Positions 1 through 5,082 of a stretch of 5,082 bases of DNA are shown in pieces. A program made the translations under genes and the position numbers. Below the pieces are notes generated by a model. That model saw only the letters and a list, made by a program, of their open reading frames with translations. It did not search any database and had not been told where the DNA came from. Each line of letters begins with the position of its first letter. Positions within the stretch are counted from its first letter, which is position 1. The DNA is from an uncultured Hyphomicrobiales bacterium (lineage in GTDB: Bacteria > Pseudomonadota > Alphaproteobacteria > Rhizobiales > Beijerinckiaceae): the NCBI GenBank assembly GCA_903903935.1, contig CAIVAX010000272.1:1-5082 (forward strand), read 5' to 3'.

Positions 1-53
1 ACGAGGTGAATCAAACAAACGCTCAGTTTACGGGCCTAAATATCTCTGGATTA

Positions 54-71
54 TCCCTGTAAATTCCCTGT
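54..71. repeat. short direct repeat TCCCTGT, 11-bp period
   Basis: TCCCTGT occurs at 54-60 and again at 65-71, separated by AAAT, so the copies are offset by 11 bp, about one helical turn. On the minus strand this reads as tandem ACAGGGA blocks, just downstream of the phage-like remnant genes. I have an impression that AGGGAATTT-like blocks recur in alphaproteobacterial genomes near mobile DNA, but I cannot verify it here. The repeat is visible; any function is unknown. The rest of 1-164 is AT-rich, with no convincing gene or terminator. Confidence 0.4.
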
Positions 72-164
72 TATTGAATTAAGTAGAGACCGGTTCGGCC
101 AGACTGCCTCCTCCGCCAGCAATCTTGTCCAATACATTGAAATAATTAAGTTATTAAGATCGAC

Positions 165-617
165 TCAGGCGGCTCGCCATCGGCACCGGCTCATCTGGCT
201 TTCCATCTCAGTCAGCCGGGCTTCAAGTTCAACCGTTTCCTGAAACTGCCGCCGTGCATCCAGAAGGCCGCTCAATGCTTGGGCCTGATCGAGGTCCAGC
301 TCACCTCTGCAAACAGCCCTCAGAGCTTTCTCCTGCGCCCGAGCTGCAGCTGCGGCGTCATTTATGGGTGGCAGAGCAATTTCGATTAAGCGTGTTTTGC
401 GGGGTGGACATATACGGTCCAACCCCAATTTGATGGCAACCATATTGCCTGCCTTGGCGGCCTCTATGGCTCTGCGCGTGATGCCTTCAGCTTCACCTTC
501 CACCAAAGCCTCAACAGCCAATATCGTTTTGTGCCCTGCTCCTTTGGGACGGGCTAAAGGATTTCCAGAAACACCCTTCTGAAACCCGATCTGTTTGCGC
601 GTTATCGTTTCAAGCAA
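165..617 (-). CDS. DUF5681 domain-containing protein (phage/mobile-element associated)
   Basis: Predicted 150-aa soluble protein. Residues 12-28 carry the family's N-terminal signature: F-x-K-G-x-S-G-N-P, then R-P-K-G, a basic Gly/Pro-rich segment. It is followed by an Ala/Glu-rich helical stretch (about 33-70, with GEAEGITRRAIEAA and a LDRICPPR motif typical of the family). The C-terminal helix (about 107-143) looks like a short coiled coil (ELEARLTEMES). The family has no established biochemical role; members often lie near phage packaging genes, so a DNA-binding or packaging accessory role is inference only. The start is TTG at 617: GAGGG at 628-624 sits 6 nt upstream and overlaps the TGA of the preceding broken gene, which suggests translational coupling. 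The preceding fragment is in the same frame, separated by that TGA and three further codons. No large terminase subunit follows in the 164 bp left, so the locus looks like a remnant. Family call is good; function unknown. Confidence 0.8.
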   Translation of the reverse strand: MLETITRKQIGFQKGVSGNPLARPKGAGHKTILAVEALVEGEAEGITRRAIEAAKAGNMVAIKLGLDRICPPRKTRLIEIALPPINDAAAAARAQEKALRAVCRGELDLDQAQALSGLLDARRQFQETVELEARLTEMESQMSRCRWRAA

Positions 618-623
618 AGCAGG

Positions 624-628
624 CCCTC
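624..628 (-). promoter_or_regulatory. ribosome binding site deciding the TTG start of the DUF5681 gene
   Basis: On the minus strand GAGGG lies 6 nt before TTG at 617-615 and shares bases with the TGA stop (629-627) of the upstream fragment. No ATG or GTG precedes the SGNP motif in this frame between that stop and the motif, so TTG is the best available start. Confidence 0.5.
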
Positions 629-960
629 ACATCTGACTGGCCAGTTGTGGAGAGGTCTTGATCAGCAGCGCCTCAAACAAGGCCAGCTCGTCATCGCTTA
701 GGGCCTCCAGATTTATGTCGGCTCTGATGTCTTGTCGGACGGGGCCACCATTGGGCCAACTCAGCTCGACCTTATTGGTGTCCACCCAACCAGACACTGC
801 CCTAGATCTATTCCGTAGGCCAAGAGACAGCATTTGCGCATTGCCCGGCTGCCCTGTGCCATGGCTAGAGCACGCTCCTCCCACCACAGCAGGGCGCGTA
901 TACGGCCTCCTGAATGGCATGCATAAAGGCGGGGTCTCCTCTGCTGTTTATAGCTTGATC
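627..960 (-). pseudogene. frameshifted remnant of a phage terminase small subunit-like gene
   Basis: No single frame gives a sensible full-length protein here, but pieces in three successive minus-strand frames line up with the terminase small-subunit pattern. From 936 to 904 one frame reads DPAFMHAIQEA, like the HPEF-x-EAV segment. From about 895 to 848 a second frame reads RALLWWEERALAMAQGS, the WWE-x-x-x-x-x-x-x-QG segment. From 845 to 627 a third frame reads GNAQML, GLRNRS, GWVDTNKVELS and PNGGPV, like the family's KNR...W-D-T-x-K-V-E-x-SGP-GGP tail, and ends LSDDELALFEALLIKTS. Both frame changes go the same way, as expected for two 1-nt deletions (or 2-nt insertions), near 895-912 and 843-850; the second lies beside a short G/C run. 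The N-terminal helix-turn-helix part is not clearly present upstream, where a stop interrupts. An alternative reading is a real 97-aa hypothetical protein starting at ATG 920. Family assignment comes from remembered motif patterns, not a search. Confidence 0.6.
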
Positions 961-973
961 CATTTGCCAAGCT
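952..973. repeat. inverted repeat AGCTTG-N10-CAAGCT upstream of tctA
   Basis: AGCTTG at 952-957 is the exact reverse complement of CAAGCT at 968-973, with 10 nt between. It overlaps the candidate -35 box of tctA (964-969), a position that would suit an operator for a transcription factor. No regulator gene is in the window, and a 6-bp arm can arise by chance. Confidence 0.3.
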
Positions 974-990
974 CTTACGTAAATTATAGT
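964..990 (+). promoter_or_regulatory. candidate promoter for tctABC
   Basis: TTGCCA (964-969) resembles a -35 box and TATAGT (985-990) a -10 box, each one mismatch from the sigma-70 consensus. The 15-nt spacer is shorter than the usual 16-18, which weakens the call. A start near 997 would give a leader of about 85 nt before tctA. It is the best candidate I found between the remnant and tctA. Confidence 0.3.
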
Positions 991-1062
991 TATTCTTCTG
1001 CTTTCAAGACACAGACAGAACAGTCAAGATCTGATACAGGGGCCAGCAGCGTCCTAGTCGCG

Positions 1063-1070
1063 AAGGGGAG
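1063..1070 (+). promoter_or_regulatory. ribosome binding site deciding the tctA start
   Basis: AAGGGGAG ends 10 nt before ATG 1081. The reading frame stays open far upstream (to 658), but the first residues resembling the TctA family follow this ATG, so the site and the homology agree. Confidence 0.6.
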
Positions 1071-1080
1071 TTCCACCGCT

Positions 1081-2586
1081 ATGATTGATGTCATGTTTGG
1101 CGCCCTTGGTGCCATGTTATCCAATCCCAAGACGATGGGATTGATGTTTGTGGCGGTGCTGATCGGACTTGTGGTGGGTGCCACGCCGGGCATTGGTGGT
1201 CGTTTGTCGATTGCTTTGGCCATTCCCTTTGTCTTTGGCATGGAGATGACGCAAGGCGCTGTCTTTCTGCTCACCATGCATGCGGTGAATGGTACAAGCG
1301 GGCAAATCTCCAGCATTATGTTTGGTGTTCCCGGCGATGGTGATGATGCCGCTACCACGATTGACGGTCATCCCATGGCGAAAAAGGGTGAAGCTGGCCG
1401 CGCCCTGGGGGCAAGCATCACAGCATCGGGGGTCGGGGGTATTATTGGCGCGATAGTCTTTGCGGTTATGATTCCTGTTTTGGAGCCCGTTGTGCTGGCC
1501 TTTAGCCCAGCAGAATTCTTCTTGCTCGCTATTCTTGGCATTACCTTTATCGCCTTTCTGGCGGGCAAGGGGCAAATTTTCAAAGGCATTATCGTTGGTC
1601 TGTTTGGCATGATCCTAGCGACCATTGGCATGGACCCCACCTCTGGCATTGCGCGCTTCTCGGGCAATTATCTTTTCCTGTGGGATGGCCTGAGTGTCGT
1701 AACGGCTGTGCTGGCGATCTTTGCTGTACCGGAAATGATTTCGCTGGCAGCCAAGGGAGGTTCAATCTCTGCGGTGTCGATCGAGAATTCGTCCGTTTCC
1801 TATCGGCAATTGTTTAGCGGCGTGATGGAAGTGCCGCGGCATTGGTTTCTAGCTCTTCGTACCTCCATCATTGGAGCGATGATTGGCATGGTCCCCGGGC
1901 TTGGCGGCTCTGCAGCGGCGTGGTTGTGTTATGGACATGCTGTGCAGACATCTAAAACACCTGAGCGTTTTGGTCATGGCGCCGTTGAAGGCGTCATCGC
2001 ACCTGAGACTGCGAGCAATGCCAAAGAGGGTGGCTCGCTTTTGCCAACCCTGTTTTTTGGTATTCCCGGCTCGTCCGGCATGGCGGTGTTAATGGGAGCC
2101 TTCCTGATTCTGGGCATTCAGCCTGGCCCTGCCATGTTCACAACGCATCTTGATCTGGTCTGGACATTGATCTGGGCTTTGGTGGTCGGCAATTTGATTG
2201 CCGTATCCTTGCTCTTGTTCATCACCCGCTGGGTGGCCGTTTTGACTTTCATCAATGGCGCAGTTCTCGTTCCCTTCATTCTTGTGCTGGTGACAGTGGG
2301 CGCCTACGCCAATGAAGGCCAATGGGAGAATTTGCTGATTCTTTTGGCGATCAGCTTTATTGGCTGGGGCTTGATGCGGTTTAACTGGCCGCGTGCCCCC
2401 TTTGTCATTGGCTTGGTGCTTGGCAAGATTGCAGAGGAATCTTTGCATAAGGCGCTTGGCCTCTGGGGCATGAGCTTTTTCACGCGTCCGCTGTCTTTGG
2501 TTTTGATCGGACTGATCTGTGCAACCATAGCTCTGGCGATTTACACGAATATGCGCGGTAAAAGCGCAATGCCGGCGGGGGTGTGA
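1081..2586 (+). CDS. tctA: tripartite tricarboxylate transporter permease, TctA family
   Basis: Large integral inner-membrane subunit of a TTT secondary transporter, which imports solutes delivered by a periplasmic binding protein using an ion gradient. The 501-aa length is typical. It shows the family's two homologous halves. The first has GATPGIGG (33-40), then FGVPGDGDD (81-89) and IDGHPMAKKGEAGRALG. The second has GMVPGLGG (269-276), GAVEGVIAPETASNAKEGG, FFGIPGSSG (325-333) and LGIQPGP. Hydrophobic segments run through the whole protein, about ten or more. The first half is divergent: where many relatives have a Tyr-Gly-Gly-Ser segment before the I-P-G motif, this one reads NGTSGQISSIMFGVPG. 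The in-frame extension back to 658 is not family-like and overlaps the minus-strand remnant, so ATG 1081 with its upstream ribosome binding site is chosen. tctB begins 2 nt after its stop. The family is certain; the transported compound is unknown, so citrate should not be assumed. Confidence 0.95.
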   Translation: MIDVMFGALGAMLSNPKTMGLMFVAVLIGLVVGATPGIGGRLSIALAIPFVFGMEMTQGAVFLLTMHAVNGTSGQISSIMFGVPGDGDDAATTIDGHPMAKKGEAGRALGASITASGVGGIIGAIVFAVMIPVLEPVVLAFSPAEFFLLAILGITFIAFLAGKGQIFKGIIVGLFGMILATIGMDPTSGIARFSGNYLFLWDGLSVVTAVLAIFAVPEMISLAAKGGSISAVSIENSSVSYRQLFSGVMEVPRHWFLALRTSIIGAMIGMVPGLGGSAAAWLCYGHAVQTSKTPERFGHGAVEGVIAPETASNAKEGGSLLPTLFFGIPGSSGMAVLMGAFLILGIQPGPAMFTTHLDLVWTLIWALVVGNLIAVSLLLFITRWVAVLTFINGAVLVPFILVLVTVGAYANEGQWENLLILLAISFIGWGLMRFNWPRAPFVIGLVLGKIAEESLHKALGLWGMSFFTRPLSLVLIGLICATIALAIYTNMRGKSAMPAGV

Positions 2587-2588
2587 TC

Positions 2589-3140
2589 ATGACGATCGTT
2601 CGGTCTCCTATGACAGTCGTCATGCTGTTGATCTTCACCCTCATGGTGGGTGTGGCTTCAACCTATCCACCAGATGCGAGGTTTATGCCCTTTGTGGTTG
2701 GCATTCCCGCTATTACACTTTGTCTTCTTCAATTGTTTCTTGATTGGCGCAGCAAGGAAACAGAGATTTCGGCTGACCATCGGAGTGAAATGGAAAAGGC
2801 CGAAGAGCGCGTTTCCAAAATGGTCGGTTACAAAGTGGATTTCGAAGTGGCCAGAGACGCACCAGATGTCACCATCATCGAGAACTCTGATGAGGTCGCT
2901 CATAATCGTGAATTTATGATCTGGGGCTATGTGCTAAGCTTTGTGATTGGCATTCTGGTCTTTGGGTTCTGGATCGCCATTCCTGTGTTTATTGCCGTCT
3001 TTCTTAATCGGGAGGCGCAATATTCCCCCCTGAAGGCCTTGCTTTATGCGCTTCTGGGTGGGGGCTTCATGTTCGCGGTGTTTAGCTTTGGCCTCAAACT
3101 CAGGCTCCATCCTGGCTTCATCGCCGATTGGTTCTTCTAA
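2589..3140 (+). CDS. tctB: tripartite tricarboxylate transporter small membrane subunit, TctB family
   Basis: 183-aa membrane protein, the poorly conserved small subunit that pairs with TctA. It shows the expected pattern of four hydrophobic segments: about residues 8-24, 32-51 (FMPFVVGIPAI, matching the family's F-P-x-hydrophobic start of helix 2), a double-length stretch about 113-138, and 146-170. A charged, soluble linker of about 60 residues (roughly 53-110, rich in Glu, Lys and Asp) joins helices 2 and 3. The start is ATG 2589, 2 nt after the tctA stop, with a G-rich stretch (2577-2581) in ribosome-binding position. A GTG at 2583 overlapping the tctA stop by 4 nt is an in-frame alternative that adds two residues. 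Identification rests on position between tctA and tctC, size and topology more than on sharp motifs. Confidence 0.9.
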   Translation: MTIVRSPMTVVMLLIFTLMVGVASTYPPDARFMPFVVGIPAITLCLLQLFLDWRSKETEISADHRSEMEKAEERVSKMVGYKVDFEVARDAPDVTIIENSDEVAHNREFMIWGYVLSFVIGILVFGFWIAIPVFIAVFLNREAQYSPLKALLYALLGGGFMFAVFSFGLKLRLHPGFIADWFF

Positions 3141-3141
3141 A

Positions 3142-3170
3142 GGCAGGAAAGGCTCTTGCCGTCTTATAAT
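3142..3170 (+). promoter_or_regulatory. weak hairpin and TATAAT box between tctB and tctC
   Basis: GGCAGG (3142-3147) can pair with CTTGCC (3155-3160), with one G-U pair and a 7-nt loop. A perfect TATAAT follows at 3165-3170. No -35 hexamer lies 16-18 nt before it. The hairpin has no T-run of terminator quality. The pair could set tctC expression apart from tctAB, by an internal promoter or by mRNA protection, but this is inference. Confidence 0.25.
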
Positions 3171-3217
3171 TCTACACTACCTAAATTGATGCAAAAGCAT
3201 GGGCTGGAGGAAAAACC

Positions 3218-4210
3218 ATGAACCACTGGACTAAATATATCGTCACGGCCTTGACCTTCGGTGCCCTGACAAATGGGGCTGAGGCCCAATCAGGGGTCGA
3301 TTTCTTTAAGGGCAAGACAGTCACCTATATTGTGGCAACGGCTCCTGGCGGTGGCTATGATAGCTATGGTCGCCTTGTTGCAGAATTCATGCAGCGCTAT
3401 CTCCCCGGCTCAACCTTTGTTGTCCGCAACATGCCCGGTGCTGGCCATCTCATCGGGGCCAATGCGATCTATGCTTCCAAGCCTGATGGCCTAACCATTG
3501 GCACCTTTAACACCGGCCTGATCTACAATCAGATCGTCGGTCAGGAAGGGGTTAAGTTTGATCTGACCAAAATGTCATGGATTGGCAAAGCCGCCTCAGA
3601 TCCTCGCGTGTTTGCCATTGCCAGCCAATCGCCGATCAAGAGTTGGAAAGAATTGCTCGATCAAAAGACACCCGTGAATTTTGCTACTGCGGGCGTTGGC
3701 AGTGCCTCTTATGTCGAGACGGTGATGCTCACCAATGCCTTAAAGCTGCCGATCAAATTGCAGACAGGTTATAATGGCACTGATGATCAGCTCGCTATGC
3801 GCCGGGGCGAGATTGTTGGTTCGATAGCTTCGCGCTCTTCCTATGATCAATTCGTGAAAAATGGTTTTGGGCGCTATATCGTGCAGATTGGCGGCAAGGA
3901 TACGGATGTGCCGCAATTATCTTCGCTTGTGACCGATCCCAAAGGTCAAGAGCTGGTGGCTCTCGTCCAAAGCCAGGGCGATATTGCTCGATTGACAGCT
4001 GGTCCTCCAGGAATTCCTGCTGATATCACAGCGGCCCTCGTTGGTGCCTACAAGCAGGCTATGGAAGATAAAGACTTGCAGCAACGTGCTGAAAAACTCG
4101 AGCGTCCTGTCGAGCCACTTTATGGAGAGGATGTGCTCAAAGCTGTCAAAGCGGCTTTGAATCAAAAGCCAGAGACCATTACTCTGCTGAAAGAAGCATT
4201 GGGCAAATAA
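3218..4210 (+). CDS. tctC: tripartite tricarboxylate transporter substrate-binding protein, TctC/Bug family
   Basis: 330-aa periplasmic solute-binding protein that captures the substrate and docks on the TctA/TctB membrane pair. Residues 1-23 form a Sec signal peptide: short basic N-region, hydrophobic core, and an AEA cleavage site before Gln24. The mature protein opens with the Bug-fold signature: G-K-T-V-x-Y-I-V-A-T-A-PGGGYDSYGR, then VVRNMPGAGHLIGANAIY and SKPDGLTIGTFN. Further on are TKMSWIGK, a TAGVGSAS loop, GYNGTDDQLAMRRGE and PPGIPAD, all in the usual order. The PGGGYDSYGR and VVRNMPGAG forms resemble the branch with GGGYDTYARL and VVQNMPGAGG rather than the classic tricarboxylate binder; no ligand can be assigned. 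ATG 3218 has CTGGAGG (3204-3210) 7 nt upstream, a strong site consistent with high expression. It is the last gene of the operon, followed by a terminator; in the classic tctCBA order the binding protein comes first. Confidence 0.95.
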   Translation: MNHWTKYIVTALTFGALTNGAEAQSGVDFFKGKTVTYIVATAPGGGYDSYGRLVAEFMQRYLPGSTFVVRNMPGAGHLIGANAIYASKPDGLTIGTFNTGLIYNQIVGQEGVKFDLTKMSWIGKAASDPRVFAIASQSPIKSWKELLDQKTPVNFATAGVGSASYVETVMLTNALKLPIKLQTGYNGTDDQLAMRRGEIVGSIASRSSYDQFVKNGFGRYIVQIGGKDTDVPQLSSLVTDPKGQELVALVQSQGDIARLTAGPPGIPADITAALVGAYKQAMEDKDLQQRAEKLERPVEPLYGEDVLKAVKAALNQKPETITLLKEALGK

Positions 4211-4241
4211 GCCTATCTTTTTGGCTTTCATGCACTTCTGC

Positions 4242-4274
4242 AAGGGCGGTCTCTCCTGATCGCCCTTTCTTTCT
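4242..4274 (+). terminator. intrinsic terminator of the tctABC operon
   Basis: AAGGGCGGTC (4242-4251) pairs with GATCGCCCTT (4258-4267): a 10-bp stem with one G-U pair and a 6-nt loop (TCTCCT), followed by a T-rich tail (TTTCTTTCT). It starts 31 nt after the tctC stop and isolates groESL from the transporter operon. Confidence 0.85.
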
Positions 4275-4411
4275 GCCGTTCTCAGACCGCCAGCACTGAT
4301 AAGTCCCTTCCGTAACGCCTATGCCCCAAAGAGCCTCTGCGACCGGCCGGCATAAAAGCTATTCTTCAGGGAGGATCACTTTTCAGGCGGCAGGCCAATG
4401 CTGCTCTGTAG
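4275..4411. other. non-coding spacer between the tct terminator and the groESL control region
   Basis: This is the unassigned part of the 346-bp gap between tctC and groES. It holds an 8-bp palindrome, CCGGCCGG, at about 4343-4350 and a possible 35-codon ORF from 4321 with no ribosome binding site. I see no RNA gene or recognisable element. Confidence 0.5.
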
Positions 4412-4422
4412 CGGTTCAACCG
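4412..4422. repeat. palindrome CGGTT-C-AACCG beside the groESL -35 box
   Basis: A perfect 5-1-5 inverted repeat ends one base before the candidate -35 hexamer of groESL. Its placement could suit an additional regulator, but an 11-bp palindrome may be chance. Confidence 0.25.
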
Positions 4423-4451
4423 TTGTAAATTACACAAGCTGTGACCATATG
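4423..4451 (+). promoter_or_regulatory. candidate groESL promoter
   Basis: TTGTAA (4423-4428) as -35 and CATATG (4446-4451) as -10 are separated by 17 nt. The preceding base gives CCATAT, which also resembles the -10 element used by heat-shock sigma-32. A start near 4458 would fall inside the CIRCE element, the usual geometry for HrcA repression. The exact sigma factor cannot be settled from the sequence. Confidence 0.5.
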
Positions 4452-4455
4452 TAGT

Positions 4456-4482
4456 TTAGCACTCTTGATCCAAGAGTGCTAA
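4456..4482 (+). promoter_or_regulatory. CIRCE element (HrcA operator)
   Basis: TTAGCACTC (4456-4464), a 9-nt spacer, then GAGTGCTAA (4474-4482) is an exact match to the CIRCE consensus bound by the repressor HrcA, whose activity is modulated by GroEL. The spacer TTGATCCAA is itself symmetric, so the arms extend to 12 bp (TTAGCACTCTTG / CAAGAGTGCTAA) around a 3-nt centre. It lies 74 bp upstream of groES and near the likely transcript start, so repression of groESL is expected to be relieved by heat or unfolded protein. hrcA is not in the window. Confidence 0.97.
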
Positions 4483-4556
4483 CCGCCCCCCCAAAAATGC
4501 TCAGCTTGCTGCGTAACGGGCTACCCGTGCGTGGATAGTTGCCAGAAAGGCATACC

Positions 4557-4844
4557 ATGAAGTTTCGTCCCCTGCATGACCGGGTAGTCATAAAGCGCCT
4601 TGAAGGCGAGGAAAAATCCAAGGGAGGTATAATCATCCCGGACAATGCTAAAGAAAAACCCCAGGAAGGCACTGTAGTGGCCGTTGGCCCTGGTGGCCGC
4701 GATGAAGCAGGCAAGCTGATCCCGATTGACCTCAAAGGTGGCGATAAGGTCCTCTTTGGCAAATGGTCTGGGACCGAAGTCAAGATCGATGGCGAAGATC
4801 TTCTCATCATGAAGGAAGCCGACATCATGGGTGTCTGCGCCTAA
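4557..4844 (+). CDS. groES: co-chaperonin GroES (Hsp10)
   Basis: 95-aa cytoplasmic co-chaperonin, the usual length. Seven copies form the lid on the GroEL ring that closes the folding chamber in the ATP-bound state. It begins [14 protein letters not shown], the standard GroES start. The mobile loop (about 16-32) carries the hydrophobic tripeptide III at 25-27, which binds the GroEL apical domain. Then come [10 protein letters not shown], the roof loop, and the conserved C-terminal block [21 protein letters not shown]. It ends MGVCA, a Cys where many relatives have Ile or Val. ATG 4557 is preceded by AGAAAGG (4544-4550) with a 6-nt gap. A TTG at 4539 would add six residues not found in the family and is rejected. 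First gene of the CIRCE-controlled operon, 62 nt before groEL. Confidence 0.97.
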   Translation: MKFRPLHDRVVIKRLEGEEKSKGGIIIPDNAKEKPQEGTVVAVGPGGRDEAGKLIPIDLKGGDKVLFGKWSGTEVKIDGEDLLIMKEADIMGVCA

Positions 4845-4874
4845 CCATCTCCGCCAAGGCACTGTTAGCCTTTC

Positions 4875-4890
4875 ATAAAAAGACTTTTAT
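4875..4890 (+). repeat. AT-rich hairpin between groES and groEL
   Basis: ATAAAA (4875-4880) is complementary to TTTTAT (4885-4890) with a 4-nt loop. It ends just before the groEL ribosome binding site (AAGGAAGGA, 4892-4900). With only A-T pairs it is weak; it might affect mRNA stability or groEL translation, or be chance. Confidence 0.25.
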
Positions 4891-4906
4891 CAAGGAAGGA
4901 TACTCC

Positions 4907-5082
4907 ATGTCCGCCAAATACGTCCGCTTTTCATCTGATGCCCGTGCCCGCATGTTGCAGGGCATAGAAATCCTCAATAATGCTGTGAAAGTTACGCTGG
5001 GACCCAAGGGCCGCAACGTCATTCTCGACAAGTCCTACGGCCCACCGCGCATTACAAAGGACGGCGTAACCGTCGCCAAGGA
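4907..5082 (+). CDS. groEL: chaperonin GroEL (Hsp60), 5' part, runs off the window
   Basis: N-terminal 58 residues of the 60-kDa ATP-dependent chaperonin; full-length relatives have about 540-550 residues. The fragment aligns without gaps to the E. coli numbering: [12 protein letters not shown] (27-38) holds the phosphate-binding Gly32-Pro33, and [10 protein letters not shown] (49-58) includes Asp52, an ATPase residue. This is the start of the equatorial domain. The N-terminus [19 protein letters not shown] departs from the common M-A-A-K-x-V-K-F form, and NNAV and SYGPPR are also variants, which may indicate a paralogous groEL copy. ATG 4907 has AAGGAAGGA ending 6 nt upstream. Co-transcribed with groES under CIRCE control. 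Open to the window's end; no defect visible. Confidence 0.97.
   Translation, partial: MSAKYVRFSSDARARMLQGIEILNNAVKVTLGPKGRNVILDKSYGPPRITKDGVTVAK

Noticed and set aside
141..155. AATAA-TTAAG-TTATT hairpin as a terminator for the DUF5681 gene
   Set aside because: Only five A-T pairs and no T-run downstream on the minus strand; expected by chance in AT-rich DNA.
364..582. Plus-strand 72-aa ORF opposite the DUF5681 gene
   Set aside because: It is the antisense shadow of a recognisable family member and shows no motif of its own.
947..970. Minus-strand promoter (TTGGCA and TATAAA) or sigma-54 site for the remnant genes
   Set aside because: The spacing is 12 nt between the boxes, too short for sigma-70, and the GG to GC spacing is 12 rather than 10 for sigma-54.
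658..1080. In-frame 141-codon upstream extension of tctA
   Set aside because: The translation is not TctA-like, has no membrane-protein character at its start, and overlaps the minus-strand terminase-like relic. ATG 1081 has a ribosome binding site and the normal family length.
2583..2588. GTG start for tctB overlapping the tctA stop
   Set aside because: The G-rich ribosome-binding stretch lies too close to GTG but is well placed for ATG 2589; the difference is two residues and cannot be settled from sequence alone.
4321..4428. Possible 35-codon ORF upstream of groES
   Set aside because: No ribosome binding site, no recognisable motif, and it runs into the groESL promoter region.
1..5082. 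CRISPR array, tRNA or rRNA genes, riboswitch
   Set aside because: No regularly spaced repeats, no cloverleaf-like sequence and no conserved riboswitch core were seen on either strand.

Overview
The window looks like chromosome from an alphaproteobacterium of moderate GC content. The grounds are a groES-groEL operon preceded by a perfect CIRCE element, GroES and GroEL sequences of alphaproteobacterial style, a tripartite tricarboxylate transporter (TTT) operon with a Bug-type binding protein, and a DUF5681 gene, a family I know mainly from alphaproteobacteria. I cannot name the genus with confidence.

Left part (about 1-960, minus strand): a phage-derived or mobile-element remnant. An apparently intact DUF5681 protein (165-617, TTG start) lies directly downstream of a broken gene (about 627-960). 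Pieces of that gene in three successive frames read like the C-terminal two thirds of a phage terminase small subunit. The left edge (1-164) is AT-rich, has no convincing gene, and carries a short direct repeat spaced by about one helical turn.

Middle (1081-4267, plus strand): a complete TTT operon in the order tctA-tctB-tctC. It comprises a large membrane permease (501 aa), a small four-helix membrane subunit (183 aa) and a periplasmic solute-binding protein with a signal peptide (330 aa). tctA and tctB are almost contiguous. tctC follows a 77-bp gap with its own strong ribosome binding site, a weak hairpin and a TATAAT box. The operon ends in a clear intrinsic terminator at 4242-4274. TctC should capture a carboxylate-type solute in the periplasm and pass it to the TctA/TctB membrane complex. 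The substrate cannot be read from the sequence.

Right part (about 4423-5082, plus strand): a heat-shock-type promoter region with an HrcA operator (CIRCE) whose arms extend to a perfect 12-3-12 palindrome, then complete groES and the first 58 codons of groEL, which runs off the window. These encode the GroEL/GroES chaperonin.

Overall this is mostly ordinary chromosome. The least expected element is the frameshifted terminase-like remnant beside an intact DUF5681 gene, just upstream of the transporter operon. I saw no convincing new multi-gene system.
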